The notes below the pieces were generated by a model. It was given only the letters and a program-made list of their open reading frames with translations, ran no database searches and was not told the DNA's origin. Source: Lachnospiraceae bacterium (GTDB lineage Bacteria; Bacillota_A; Clostridia; Lachnospirales; Lachnospiraceae). From it: a stretch of DNA of 51,381 bases. The stretch lies in contig JAEEWS010000015.1 in the NCBI GenBank assembly GCA_016287765.1, positions 1 to 51,381 of the forward strand. The letters run 5' to 3'. Position 1 is the first letter of the stretch. Every line of letters starts with the position of its first letter. Of this stretch, positions 44,332-51,381 are shown piece after piece. A program made the position numbers and the translations under genes.

Positions 44332-44850
44332 ATGGAAGATAAAAAGATCAAATTTACGGTGAATATGAAGACCGGTTATCTGTTTGAGTTTTTATATGTC
44401 AATTCCTACAGCGGTTTTCGCGGCGTCATCAACTACGGCTTTAGTGCCATAGCTATTGTGGCTCTTATCTTCGGTTACGGAGATTCACCCTTCAGCCTTG
44501 TGGCGCTTATAACCCTTGCGCTGCTTTTTACGGTTATCAATCCCGGCCTTCTGTTGTTCAAAGCATGGAGACAGACAAAAAGAAATCCCGGCTTTTCAAA
44601 GCCTGTTACCTATTCCTTCGGTAAAGACGGCATTACGGTGACCCAGGGAGAAGAAAGCCAGGATGCGCCCTGGGAAATGGTGCTTTTGGCAAAGGAAACC
44701 TTAAAGAGCATTATCCTTTTCACAGGCAACAATAACGCAACAATACTTCCCAAGGCAGACATAGGCGGGAATCTGGCGGATTTCAGGACAATGCTTAAGG
44801 AAATGTGCGCGGAAGGCACTGTAAGTGTTAAGAAACAGGATAGATTATGA
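44332..44850 (+). CDS. YcxB-like membrane protein
   Basis: 172 residues. Two adjacent membrane spans (about 36-52 and 55-76) lie between an N-terminal cytoplasmic strand region and a C-terminal YcxB-like domain (ITVTQGEESQDAPWEMVLLAKET; ATILPKADI). Such proteins resemble bacterial PH-like domains beside two helices; no function is known. Its last bases overlap the start of tsaE (ATGA-type), so it is cotranslated with it, but that does not prove a role in tRNA modification. Located in the cytoplasmic membrane. Confidence 0.75.
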   Translation: MEDKKIKFTVNMKTGYLFEFLYVNSYSGFRGVINYGFSAIAIVALIFGYGDSPFSLVALITLALLFTVINPGLLLFKAWRQTKRNPGFSKPVTYSFGKDGITVTQGEESQDAPWEMVLLAKETLKSIILFTGNNNATILPKADIGGNLADFRTMLKEMCAEGTVSVKKQDRL

Positions 44851-45281
44851 AAACAGAGATTTTTTCTTCAAATTCACCTGAAGAGACTTTAAAGATAGCC
44901 TATGACATGGCTGTGGATTCCAGACCCGGAGACATTATATGCCTTTCGGGAGATCTTGGTGTGGGAAAGACCATCTTTACAAAGGGCTTTGCCAGGGGAC
45001 TCGGAATAGAGGAGCCTGTGGTCAGCCCTACCTTTACCATCGTCCAGGTATATGAAAGCGGGAGAATGCCTCTTTATCATTTTGATGTTTACAGGATCGA
45101 CGACATTGATGAAATGGATGAGATCGGTTACGAGGACTGCTTTTTCGGGCAGGGAGTTTCCCTGGTTGAATGGGCAGACAAGATAGAAGAACTTTTACCC
45201 GCCACCTGCACAAGGGTGACCATTAAAAAAGATCTGCAAAAAGGCTTTGATTACAGAAGCATAGAAGTCAGGAAGGCATGA
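44847..45281 (+). CDS. tsaE: tRNA threonylcarbamoyladenosine biosynthesis ATPase TsaE
   Basis: 144 residues, usual length. P-loop GDLGVGKT (35-42), VSPTFTIV and FDVYRIDD (switch-like region), then SLVEWADKI are all diagnostic. TsaE is the ATPase that resets the TsaB-TsaD complex during formation of t6A at position 37 of ANN-decoding tRNAs. It overlaps the YcxB-like gene and is five bases before tsaB. tsaD lies three genes further on; tsaC, the carbamoyl-AMP synthase, is not in the window. Confidence 0.95.
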   Translation: MKTEIFSSNSPEETLKIAYDMAVDSRPGDIICLSGDLGVGKTIFTKGFARGLGIEEPVVSPTFTIVQVYESGRMPLYHFDVYRIDDIDEMDEIGYEDCFFGQGVSLVEWADKIEELLPATCTRVTIKKDLQKGFDYRSIEVRKA

Positions 45282-45285
45282 TTTA

Positions 45286-45984
45286 ATGAATAAGATTTTA
45301 GCTATTGAGGCTTCGGGGCTTGTGGCATCCTGTGCCATAGCTTCCGAAGAGAAGATAATAGGTGAGTTCAGTCTGAATCTGAAGCTCACTCATTCGCAAA
45401 CGCTGCTTCCCATGGTGGATGAAGTGGTAAAAAGGACAGGAACAGATCTTGAAGAGATCGATGCCATAGCAGTATCCGGAGGCCCCGGCAGTTTTACCGG
45501 ACTCAGGATAGGTTCAGCAACGGCCAAGGGGCTGGGGCTTGCTTTAAATAAGCCCATAATCTCGGTTCCCACCACTCAGACCATAGCAACGGATATCTTC
45601 GGGGCAGACGGATTGATAGTTCCTCTGATGGATGCCCGCCGGGAGCAGGTTTACACAGGCATATACAGAAACAACGGCGAAGGTTTTTGCGTGGTCAAAG
45701 ATCAGATGGCTGTCAGCATCCATGAACTTACAGCCATGGTAAATGAGCTGAATGAACCGGTTATCTTCCTGGGAGACGGTGTTCCGGTTTATAAGACTGT
45801 ACTGGATGAAGAGGTAAGGGTCAAGAAAGCATATGCCCCTATCAATAATAATGTTCAGAGAGCGGGAAGTCTTGCCGTCAGAGCTATCGAGATGTTTAAC
45901 AAGGGCGTGGCGATGCCTGCGGCAGATCATGTGCCGGATTACTTAAGAATGTCCCAGGCAGAAAGAGAAAGAAACGAAAAGTAA
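45286..45984 (+). CDS. tsaB: TsaB, t6A modification complex scaffold
   Basis: 232 residues. An ASKHA fold lacking a complete ATP site: KILAIEASGLVASCA at the N-terminus, THSQTLLPMVDEV, and SGGPGSFTGLRIG (about 65-77) are the family hallmarks. It dimerises with TsaD and recruits TsaE for t6A synthesis. The C-terminal part (YLRMSQAERERN) ends with a typical charged tail. A weak hairpin (46002-46023) follows before rimI, perhaps reducing readthrough. Confidence 0.94.
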   Translation: MNKILAIEASGLVASCAIASEEKIIGEFSLNLKLTHSQTLLPMVDEVVKRTGTDLEEIDAIAVSGGPGSFTGLRIGSATAKGLGLALNKPIISVPTTQTIATDIFGADGLIVPLMDARREQVYTGIYRNNGEGFCVVKDQMAVSIHELTAMVNELNEPVIFLGDGVPVYKTVLDEEVRVKKAYAPINNNVQRAGSLAVRAIEMFNKGVAMPAADHVPDYLRMSQAERERNEK

Positions 45985-46049
45985 GATATGATTGGGGATT
46001 CGATCACGTTTTAGGGAGTGATCCTTTTGTTTGGTCTTTGGGGGACGAA

Positions 46050-46508
46050 ATGAAGATACGTGATATGACAATAAAAGATTGCGATAAAGTGAGCGAGATA
46101 GAGCGCGCCAGTTTTTCCATGCCCTGGAGCAGGGATAATTTCGAGGGTTCCATCCTACAGGAAAACTATTGCCTTCTTGTGGCTGTTCCCGATGAGGATG
46201 AGGAGGATATACTTGGTTATTGCTGCTTTTACTATGTTTTGGACGAGGCGGAGATACCGAATGTCTGTGTCCGTGAAGACAGCCGCGGGCAGGGGATAGC
46301 TTTTACGATGATGACGGAATTGATGGAAAGGGCCAGAACTCTTGAAGTAAAGGATATGTATCTGGAGGTCAGAAAGAGTAACACACCCGCCAGAGAACTG
46401 TACAGGAAACTTGGCTTTAAGGATGTGGGACTCAGAAAAGGCTTTTATGAATTGCCCAAGGAAGACGCCGTTATCATGAGATGCAATCTGTCAGAGCTTG
46501 AGAAATGA
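46050..46508 (+). CDS. rimI: RimI-type ribosomal protein S18 N-acetyltransferase
   Basis: 152 residues from the ATG at 46050 with GGGGGA seven bases before it; an in-frame TTG at 46038 is poorly placed. GNAT fold: ERASFSMPWSRDNFE near the N-terminus is the RimI signature, and VREDSRGQGIAFTMMTEL (Q/RxxGxG/A-type) binds acetyl-CoA. LEVRKSNTPARELYRKLGF completes the core. RimI acetylates the N-terminal Ala of S18; Firmicute versions sit between tsaB and tsaD, as here, and may act on other termini. Confidence 0.92.
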   Translation: MKIRDMTIKDCDKVSEIERASFSMPWSRDNFEGSILQENYCLLVAVPDEDEEDILGYCCFYYVLDEAEIPNVCVREDSRGQGIAFTMMTELMERARTLEVKDMYLEVRKSNTPARELYRKLGFKDVGLRKGFYELPKEDAVIMRCNLSELEK

Positions 46509-46569
46509 TACAAAATAAACCGGTGCAAAGAAACTAAAAGTGGTATTTGTTCCGAGATATGAGGTTTTA

Positions 46570-47484
46570 ATGCTGGATTTATGTTTGTTGGGAACCGGCG
46601 GTATGATGCCCCTTCCCAAAAGGTGGCTTACCTCCCTTATGGTAAGATATAACGGAAAAGGCATATTGATAGATGCCGGAGAAGGAACCCAGGTGGCTAT
46701 ACGGCAGGCAGGGCTCAGCTTCCACGACATCGATATCATACTGTTCACCCATTATCACGGTGATCATATAAGTGGGTTGCCCGGACTTTTATTGTCAATG
46801 GGTAATGCCGAAAGGACAGAGCCGGTTACCATGATAGGACCCAAGGGTCTTGAAAAGGTGGTGGGCGCATTAAGGATCATCGCACCGGAGCTTCCTTTCG
46901 AGATCAATATGATAGAGATGGGAGAGCCCGAATGCTTTTTCTCGTTACAGGGTTATGAGATCACGGCTTTTAAGGTAAATCACAATGTTACCTGTTATGG
47001 ATATACACTTGAGGTTAAAAGGGCAGGACGCTTTGATGCCGAAAGGGCAAAAGAGATGGACATCCCTTTAAAGTTTTGGAATAAGCTGCAAAAAGGCGAG
47101 ACTATGGAGGAGGACGGCAGGATCTTTACCCCCGACATGGTGCTGGGACCTGAAAGAAAAGGCCTTAAGGTCACTTATTGCACGGATACGAGACCTACGG
47201 ACTCTATAGTTAAAAATGCCGCCGGATCGGATCTGTTCATATGCGAAGGAATGTACGGAGAGCCTGAAAAACAGGCGGATGCTGTTAAGAAGAAGCATAT
47301 GACCTTTAAGGAAGCGGCAAAGCTTGCGGCAGCGGCAGAAGTTTCGGAAATGTGGCTCACCCATTACAGTCCGTCCATGAACAGACCCAAGGAATTTCTT
47401 GGTATCGCAAGGAGCATATTTCCCAATACTATCTGTGCAAATGACGGACAGAGCGTCACTCTCAGATTTTCCGAAGAAGAATAA
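46570..47484 (+). CDS. rnz: Ribonuclease Z (tRNA 3'-processing endonuclease)
   Basis: 304 residues from the ATG at 46570, which has GAGG nearby and begins at the usual LDLCLLGTGG. The metallo-beta-lactamase motif HYHGDH (61-66) supplies zinc ligands, followed by FKVNHNVTCYGY, CTDTRPT, the Asp/His after it and LTHYSP. A flexible-arm region lies about 135-195. The enzyme cuts precursor tRNAs lacking encoded CCA at the 3' end. The two tRNA-Ser genes in this window lack CCA, so they would need it. Its position among t6A genes makes a tRNA-centred run. Confidence 0.92.
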   Translation: MLDLCLLGTGGMMPLPKRWLTSLMVRYNGKGILIDAGEGTQVAIRQAGLSFHDIDIILFTHYHGDHISGLPGLLLSMGNAERTEPVTMIGPKGLEKVVGALRIIAPELPFEINMIEMGEPECFFSLQGYEITAFKVNHNVTCYGYTLEVKRAGRFDAERAKEMDIPLKFWNKLQKGETMEEDGRIFTPDMVLGPERKGLKVTYCTDTRPTDSIVKNAAGSDLFICEGMYGEPEKQADAVKKKHMTFKEAAKLAAAAEVSEMWLTHYSPSMNRPKEFLGIARSIFPNTICANDGQSVTLRFSEEE

Positions 47485-47494
47485 AGCGTAATTA

Positions 47495-47520
47495 CCTGAC
47501 GGTGAAGTAAGTCGGGTTTT
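47495..47520 (+). terminator. Weak terminator-like hairpin after rnz
   Basis: CCTGAC (47495-47500) pairs with GTCGGG (47511-47516, one G-U) ahead of four T. It could partially attenuate; a TATTAT-like -10 at 47532-47537 may restart transcription. Confidence 0.35.
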
Positions 47521-47572
47521 GTGCCGATATATATTATACAGGATCAGGTTTTAAGGCAAGCGAGGTAGAAGG

Positions 47573-48160
47573 ATGAAAAAATATATCGGAGGCATAATCG
47601 GAGCTGTTGTAATCATCGGTATAGTTATCTGGATCATTTTCTACACTGTTAACAACAGAAACAATAATTCCGTTTTTGACGAAAAAACTTCGGAAAATGT
47701 GGAAGCTCAGGCCATTATCTCAAAGGACCTGACCCGTTTTTATCCCTCCACTTCAAGAGAAGTGGTCAGACTTTATCAAAGGATAAATACCTGTCTTATG
47801 TCAGGGAAGTATACGGAAGAAGAATTTTATAAGATCGTTGATCAGCTTAGGATGCTCTATGATGATGAGCTTAATAAGCTGAATCCCAGGGATGCTTATT
47901 GCGATTCTCTTTATAATGAGATACTGACATTTAAAAACGGCGGTAAGAACATCGTGATCACCAATGTTCAATTGGAGAGCCAGACGGAAAAGTATGAGGT
48001 TGACAATAAAAAAATGGCCTCTATAGTAGGCATGTTTGTCATAAAGGATAAAAAAGGGATAAACAGAACCTACGAAAAGTTCATCCTTCGCGAGGATGAA
48101 AAAGGAAATTGGAAGATCCTGGGTTGGGATTTGACCGAACCGGTGGAATTTGTAGATTAA
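47573..48160 (+). CDS. Membrane-anchored extracytoplasmic protein of unknown function
   Basis: 195 residues. One N-terminal span (about 5-26) with KK in front and Asn-rich residues after it predicts a signal anchor and an extracytoplasmic body. The body is helical (about 45-110: RFYPSTSREVVRLYQRINTC) then beta-rich (about 115-190, with NWKILGWDL near the end) and looks NTF2-like/DUF6715-like; I am not certain of the family. No cell-wall or lipoprotein signal. GCGAGGTAGAAGG precedes the ATG. Twelve bases separate it from tsaD, so cotranscription is likely, though a functional link is not evident. Confidence 0.7.
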   Translation: MKKYIGGIIGAVVIIGIVIWIIFYTVNNRNNNSVFDEKTSENVEAQAIISKDLTRFYPSTSREVVRLYQRINTCLMSGKYTEEEFYKIVDQLRMLYDDELNKLNPRDAYCDSLYNEILTFKNGGKNIVITNVQLESQTEKYEVDNKKMASIVGMFVIKDKKGINRTYEKFILREDEKGNWKILGWDLTEPVEFVD

Positions 48161-48172
48161 GAAGGTTATAAA

Positions 48173-49195
48173 ATGAAAGATATAAAGATACTCGCAATAG
48201 AATCCTCTTGCGACGAGACAGCTGCGGCTGTCATCGAAAACGGACGTAAAGTCCTTTCAAATGTTATTTATTCTCAGATAGATCTTCACACATTGTACGG
48301 GGGCGTTGTACCCGAGATCGCTTCCAGAAAGCACATTGAAAAGATCAATCCCGTAATAGAACAGGCTCTTACCGATGCAGGTGTCGGACTTAAAGATGTT
48401 GACGCCGTTGCGGTAACATATGGCCCGGGGCTGGTAGGTCCTCTTCTTGTGGGTGTATCCGCTGCGAAAGCTGTTGCATATGCAGCGGGGCTTCCGCTTA
48501 TCGGAGTGCATCACATAGAAGGGCATGTATCGGCGAATTTCCTTGAACACCCGGATCTGGAGCCTCCTTTTTTGTGCCTGATAGTTTCCGGCGGACATAC
48601 CCATCTTGTGATCATGAAGGATTACGGAGAATATGAGATCCTGGGAAGAACCCATGATGATGCGGCAGGAGAGGCCTATGACAAGGTGGCCAGAGCCATC
48701 GGCCTGGGCTATCCCGGAGGGCCCAAGATAGATAAGGTGGCCAAAGAAGGAAATCCCAAGGCCATAGCTTTCCCCAGAGCCAAGGTGGATGATTGTCCCT
48801 ATGATTTCAGCTTTTCCGGACTCAAATCTGCTGTACTGAATTATCTTAATCAGGCTGAGATGAAGGGCGAGGAGATAAACAGAAATGATGTTGCGGCTTC
48901 TTTTCAGGCTGCGGTAGTGGATGTGCTGGTTGAAAAGACCATGCACGCCGCGAAAGAATATGGCTTTAAGAAGGTGGCTCTTGCCGGAGGAGTGGCTTCC
49001 AATTCGGCATTGCGCGCCGGGATGAAGGAGGCATGCGAAAAGAGGGGCCTTACAATGATCTATCCTTCACCCATATATTGTACCGATAATGCTGCAATGA
49101 TAGGAGCGGCAGCTTATTATGAATATATCAAAGGCAATTTCAGCGGACTGGATTTAAACGCCATTCCCAATCTTAGACTGGGAGAGAGAAAGTGA
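48173..49195 (+). CDS. tsaD: tRNA N6-threonylcarbamoyladenosine transferase TsaD
   Basis: 340 residues, full length. ASKHA fold: [13 protein letters not shown] at the N-terminus, [12 protein letters not shown], the metal-binding HHIEGH (about 110-115), SGGHTHLV, and [10 protein letters not shown] with CTDNAAMIG near the C-terminus. It transfers the threonylcarbamoyl group to A37 of tRNAs reading ANN codons, with TsaB and TsaE. Formerly annotated as O-sialoglycoprotein endopeptidase. Its stop overlaps the ispD start. Confidence 0.97.
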   Translation: MKDIKILAIESSCDETAAAVIENGRKVLSNVIYSQIDLHTLYGGVVPEIASRKHIEKINPVIEQALTDAGVGLKDVDAVAVTYGPGLVGPLLVGVSAAKAVAYAAGLPLIGVHHIEGHVSANFLEHPDLEPPFLCLIVSGGHTHLVIMKDYGEYEILGRTHDDAAGEAYDKVARAIGLGYPGGPKIDKVAKEGNPKAIAFPRAKVDDCPYDFSFSGLKSAVLNYLNQAEMKGEEINRNDVAASFQAAVVDVLVEKTMHAAKEYGFKKVALAGGVASNSALRAGMKEACEKRGLTMIYPSPIYCTDNAAMIGAAAYYEYIKGNFSGLDLNAIPNLRLGERK

Positions 49196-49956
49196 TAATA
49201 GGTATCATACTTGCCGGCGGATCGGGAAAAAGGTTCGGCGGAGATATTCCAAAACAATACAGACCATTACTTGGTAAACCGGTCCTTGCCTGGACTCTGG
49301 AAGCTTTTCAAAAGAGTCGTGTCGACGGGCTGGTTCTTGTTTGCGGTGAAAAGGATATAGAATACTGCAAGGAAGAGATCGTTAAAAAGTACGGCATTAC
49401 AAAATGCTTTGCGGTTACCGCAGGCGGTCAGAACCGTTACGATTCGGTCTATTGTGGCCTTAAGACCGCTTATGACTGTATCAAAGGCATGGATGACGGC
49501 CGGATAAAGATGGGAGAGATGTGGGAACTATTTAAGCAGCGTTCCGAAAGTGAAGTCTTCTGTATGATACATGACGGCGCCAGATGCTGCATAGATACGG
49601 ATACCATAAACGCTGCGGCAGAGTATGTTTCGACCAAAGGCTCCTGTGTGGTGGGAGTACCCGTGACAGATACCATCCAGGTGGTAAATGAAGAGGGGAA
49701 TATCATGATGACACCCATCAGAGCACGCACCTGGGCTGCCCAGACACCTCAGTGCTTTTCTCTGCTCAATGCCCTTAACAGCTATAAAACCGCAGTGGAA
49801 AACGATGACGATTCCATTACCGATGATGCTTCCGCCATAAGGAAGTACGGTGAAGGATGCATATATATGCTCTGCGGTAAAGCTGATAATATAAAGATAA
49901 CCACCGAAGCGGATATGCGGGTGGCTGAAGAGATACTATCTAAAAGATCTTCTTAA
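49192..49956 (+). CDS. ispD: 2-C-methyl-D-erythritol 4-phosphate cytidylyltransferase (IspD)
   Basis: 254 residues, about 20 longer than typical owing to an insertion (about 95-120, [20 protein letters not shown]). GTG start with GGAGAGAG upstream, overlapping tsaD by four bases. CTP-binding [16 protein letters not shown] (about 7-22), HDGARCC and [14 protein letters not shown] are family motifs. It makes CDP-ME in the MEP isoprenoid pathway. TarI-type ribitol-phosphate cytidylyltransferase is a close relative and an alternative, but no tarJ or teichoic acid gene is adjacent. Confidence 0.85.
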   Translation: MIIGIILAGGSGKRFGGDIPKQYRPLLGKPVLAWTLEAFQKSRVDGLVLVCGEKDIEYCKEEIVKKYGITKCFAVTAGGQNRYDSVYCGLKTAYDCIKGMDDGRIKMGEMWELFKQRSESEVFCMIHDGARCCIDTDTINAAAEYVSTKGSCVVGVPVTDTIQVVNEEGNIMMTPIRARTWAAQTPQCFSLLNALNSYKTAVENDDDSITDDASAIRKYGEGCIYMLCGKADNIKITTEADMRVAEEILSKRSS

Positions 49957-49973
49957 TGCAATTAAAAATTTGC

Positions 49974-50002
49974 TTGACTTAGGTCTTTCTCTGTGGTAAT
50001 AT
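49974..50002 (+). promoter_or_regulatory. Promoter of the tRNA-Ser genes
   Basis: TTGACT (49974-49979), 17-base spacer, TAATAT (49997-50002). The first tRNA starts 29 bases after the -10. Confidence 0.75.
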
Positions 50003-50030
50003 GCATAAGCACGTTTTGAGAAAGCACTTT

Positions 50031-50116
50031 GGAGAGCTACCGAAGCGGTCATAACGGGGCGGTCTTGAAAACCGTTAGGGCGAAAGCCCACAGGGGTTCG
50101 AATCCCTTGCTCTCCG
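50031..50116 (+). tRNA. tRNA-Ser (anticodon TGA)
   Basis: 86 bases, a class II tRNA. Acceptor stem GGAGAGC/GCTCTCC with discriminator G (50116), anticodon TGA in loop CTTGAAA, a long variable arm (GGGCGAAAGCCC region) and T-loop GGTTCGAATCC. The 3' CCA is not encoded. It reads UCA and, with wobble, other UCN codons. Confidence 0.96.
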
Positions 50117-50176
50117 CTGATTCCCGTTGTTAGTGGGGATTAATAATTTAATACTGGCAAATGTAGCCGGGCTTTT

Positions 50177-50265
50177 GGAGAAATACCCAAGAGGCTGAAG
50201 GGACACCCCTGGAAAGGGTGCAGGTCGTTAATAGCGGCGCGAGGGTTCAAATCCCTCTTTCTCCG
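50177..50265 (+). tRNA. tRNA-Ser (anticodon GGA)
   Basis: 89 bases. Acceptor GGAGAAA/TTTCTCC with discriminator G (50265), anticodon GGA in a CTGGAAA loop on a CACCC/GGGTG stem, long variable arm and T-arm GAGGGTTCAAATCCCTC. No encoded CCA. It reads UCC/UCU. It lies 60 bases after the first tRNA-Ser, likely on the same transcript. Confidence 0.96.
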
Positions 50266-50267
50266 GT

Positions 50268-50308
50268 AAAAAAAAATCGCCTTTGTAAAAGCAAAGGCGA
50301 TTTTTTTT
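50268..50308. terminator. Bidirectional terminator between tRNA-Ser and the Hpt gene
   Basis: ATCGCCTTTG pairs perfectly with CAAAGGCGAT (10 bp), flanked by an A-run on the left and eight T on the right. It terminates the tRNA transcript and, read backwards, the Hpt gene. Confidence 0.92.
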
Positions 50309-50355
50309 ACATATATTCATTTGCATCAGTATCGTGTTTTGAGGGCTCCGGCGAT

Positions 50356-50721
50356 TTAAAATTCGGGGTTTTCCGAGTATTCCTTAATAAGATCTACGGT
50401 TTTTTGATATTCAGCGTCCAGGAGTTTAACACGATCGGTAATATCAGAACGCTTTACACCGCCTCTTAATTCTTCCGTGATCTCACTGGCAATGGAAGCA
50501 AGCTTGGATATTCCCAGATTAAGACAGGTTCCTTTAAGAGTATGGATGTTTCTGAAGGCATTTTCCCAGTTCTCTTCTGAAAGAGAAGAGTGGAATTCAT
50601 TAAATTGGGTATCCTTTAAAAACATGATAAGGAATTTGCTGACCAGTGATTCCTTCATTAAACGGGAAATAACACCTGAATAATCACCTTCGAGTTGTTC
50701 GTAACAATCGACTAATCTCAT
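50356..50721 (-). CDS. Hpt-domain histidine phosphotransfer protein
   Basis: 121 residues forming one Hpt four-helix bundle. NIHTLKGTCLNLG carries the phosphoaccepting His60 in the canonical HxLKG context. No catalytic kinase or receiver part is fused, so it is a stand-alone phosphorelay carrier between a hybrid kinase and a response regulator; neither partner is adjacent. The ATG has AAGGAGG five bases upstream. The gene has its own promoter (50776-50804) overlapped by palindromes. The orphan REC-SARP regulator in this window is a conceivable partner, but nothing links them directly. Confidence 0.88.
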   Translation of the reverse strand: MRLVDCYEQLEGDYSGVISRLMKESLVSKFLIMFLKDTQFNEFHSSLSEENWENAFRNIHTLKGTCLNLGISKLASIASEITEELRGGVKRSDITDRVKLLDAEYQKTVDLIKEYSENPEF

Positions 50722-50775
50722 AAGTTCCTCCTTGGTAAGCCTTTATAATGATAAATGTCCTTACGGATATATATG

Positions 50776-50804
50776 ATTATATCATATTACCGCAATTTTT
50801 TACA
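50776..50804 (-). promoter_or_regulatory. Promoter of the Hpt gene, overlapped by an inverted repeat
   Basis: Read on the minus strand: TGTAAA (50799-50804), 17-base spacer and perfect TATAAT (50776-50781). The -10 lies inside the inverted repeat ATATGAT-TAT-ATCATAT (50771-50787), a potential operator. Confidence 0.5.
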
Positions 50805-50845
50805 GCCCCGCATTGACAGGGGATATCAATACGAGGCTGTAAAAA
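50797..50845 (-). repeat. Long inverted repeat, stable helix on the minus strand
   Basis: Arms 50797-50818 and 50824-50845 (22 bases, five-base loop). The three non-Watson-Crick positions read as G-U pairs in minus-strand RNA but as C-A mismatches in plus-strand RNA, pointing to function on the minus strand. No T-run follows in either direction beyond the stem itself. Confidence 0.6.
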
Positions 50846-50884
50846 TTATTGGGGTTATGAGGGGTTCTCTTATAAGCTTTTTAA

Positions 50885-50914
50885 ACTTTACAATCGCATT
50901 ATATAATGTAAAGT
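50885..50914. repeat. Nested palindromes in the gap upstream of the rRNA operon
   Basis: ACTTTACA (50885-50892) and TGTAAAGT (50907-50914) form an inverted repeat enclosing the perfect palindrome CATTATATAATG (50897-50908). Operator-like. The gap 50722-51160 otherwise holds A/T-rich DNA and no convincing gene. Confidence 0.45.
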
Positions 50915-51108
50915 ACACCAAATATACGACGAAAGTCCAACAAAACTCATTTAAAAAAGAAAAAAAGGATAAAGTTTTGAGAAGAAAATGAAAAGAAGGA
51001 AGCAAATGATCAAGGAAATATTTGAATATCAGATAATTTGGGTATTTGTAAAAATGTATTAAATGTTTAGAAAATAAATACAATTGCAGATACAAAAGGA
51101 GTGGAGAG

Positions 51109-51137
51109 CTTGAAAATAGGGGCTTTCAAGTATTTTT
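51109..51137 (+). terminator. Hairpin with T-run just upstream of the rRNA promoter
   Basis: CTTGAAA (51109-51115) pairs with TTTCAAG (51124-51130), followed by TATTTTT. It would insulate the rRNA operon from upstream transcription. A nine-codon TTG-initiated frame behind AAAAGGAG coincides with it (51110-51139). Confidence 0.45.
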
Positions 51138-51166
51138 AGAAAAAACAAAAATAAGAAAAAAAGCTA

Positions 51167-51195
51167 TTGACAAAGTCTTTTTTCGGTGGTATCCT
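51167..51195 (+). promoter_or_regulatory. rRNA operon promoter
   Basis: Perfect TTGACA (51167-51172), 17-base spacer, TATCCT (51190-51195), preceded by A/T-rich DNA resembling an UP element. Transcription would start near 51202. Confidence 0.85.
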
Positions 51196-51201
51196 AATCG
51201 A

Positions 51202-51381
51202 GCGCTTTGCAAGAGAGCAATGAAACAAAAGCGAAAGGCAAAGAGCATTGAACTTTGATAATTAAACAGCTAAACAACCCTGAAAATTCAATTAACATTG
51301 ATTTTCAAACTTAAGGACAACCTTAAGAACAGTAAAGATTAACGGAACAATAACCTTAGCTTAATTCTTTAGAAAATAAGC
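51202..51381 (+). other. Leader of an rRNA operon (16S gene beyond the window)
   Basis: The transcribed leader includes TTTGATAATTAAACAGC (about 51256-51272), an element typical of clostridial rRNA leaders and antitermination regions, and hairpins such as CTTAAGG/CCTTAAG (about 51311-51328). No 16S sequence has begun by 51381. Identification rests on leader features alone. Confidence 0.7.

Noticed and set aside
50755..50991. 78-codon frame upstream of the rRNA operon
   Set aside because: It runs through the long inverted repeat and palindromes, lacks a ribosome site and has no protein-like pattern.
1..51381. Mobile elements, prophage, toxin-antitoxin, restriction or CRISPR systems
   Set aside because: I looked for transposases, integrases, phage structural genes, repeat arrays and defence motifs and saw none.

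Overview
The window looks like chromosomal DNA of a low-to-moderate-GC anaerobic Firmicute, most likely a Lachnospiraceae member (Butyrivibrio/Roseburia-like). The reasons are the gene families (DUF5685, a DUF6472-type mini-protein, HPr kinase with a Crh-like HPr, a probable Re-type citrate synthase), the strong purine-rich ribosome binding sites, and many TTGACA-N17-TATAAT promoters. The assignment is by family recognition, not by a database search. I see no IS elements, prophage, CRISPR array or plasmid functions; this is core chromosome with a few lineage-specific genes.

Layout. 1-250: a strongly folded, unidentified RNA-like segment, then the promoter of a CarD-type RNA polymerase regulator (252-764). 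884-2834: zinc-ribbon membrane protein, DUF5685 protein and J-domain protein. 2944-4200 (minus): LysR regulator and a small membrane protein, with a repeat-rich control region. 4537-7906: a GldA/GldF/GldG-like ABC exporter. 7960-9060 (minus): unknown membrane-anchored protein. 9231-12565: probable Re-citrate synthase, isocitrate dehydrogenase and a GntR/FCD regulator. 12689-17616: a membrane diguanylate cyclase translationally coupled to a GH38 alpha-mannosidase. 17632-20597: lepA and hemW. 20605-22394: a 58-residue Cys-containing protein (minus), a REC-SARP response regulator and a decayed receiver-like protein. 22470-26230: alpha/beta hydrolase, rRNA methyltransferase (minus), rdgB and a glycosyltransferase.

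26344-34978 is a tight eight-gene run: ftsH, uvrC, hprK, ROK glucokinase, murB, rapZ, whiA and a Crh-like HPr with Asp at position 15 and Ser at position 46. It places a kinase, its probable substrate and a glucose-phosphorylating enzyme in one transcript. Then come dnaE (35081-38542) and pfkA (38674-39645), each apparently with its own control. 39839-41742: an EF-hand-like protein behind a sigma-28-like promoter and a zincin-like protein. 41912-49956: tex, ycxB-like, tsaE, tsaB, rimI, rnz, an anchored unknown, tsaD and ispD, a run centred on tRNA modification and processing.

50031-50265 holds two tRNA-Ser genes (anticodons TGA and GGA), followed by a bidirectional terminator and a minus-strand Hpt phosphotransfer gene. 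The last 220 bases hold a consensus promoter and the leader of an rRNA operon whose 16S gene would begin just beyond the window. The 50722-51160 stretch has no convincing gene but has several inverted repeats.
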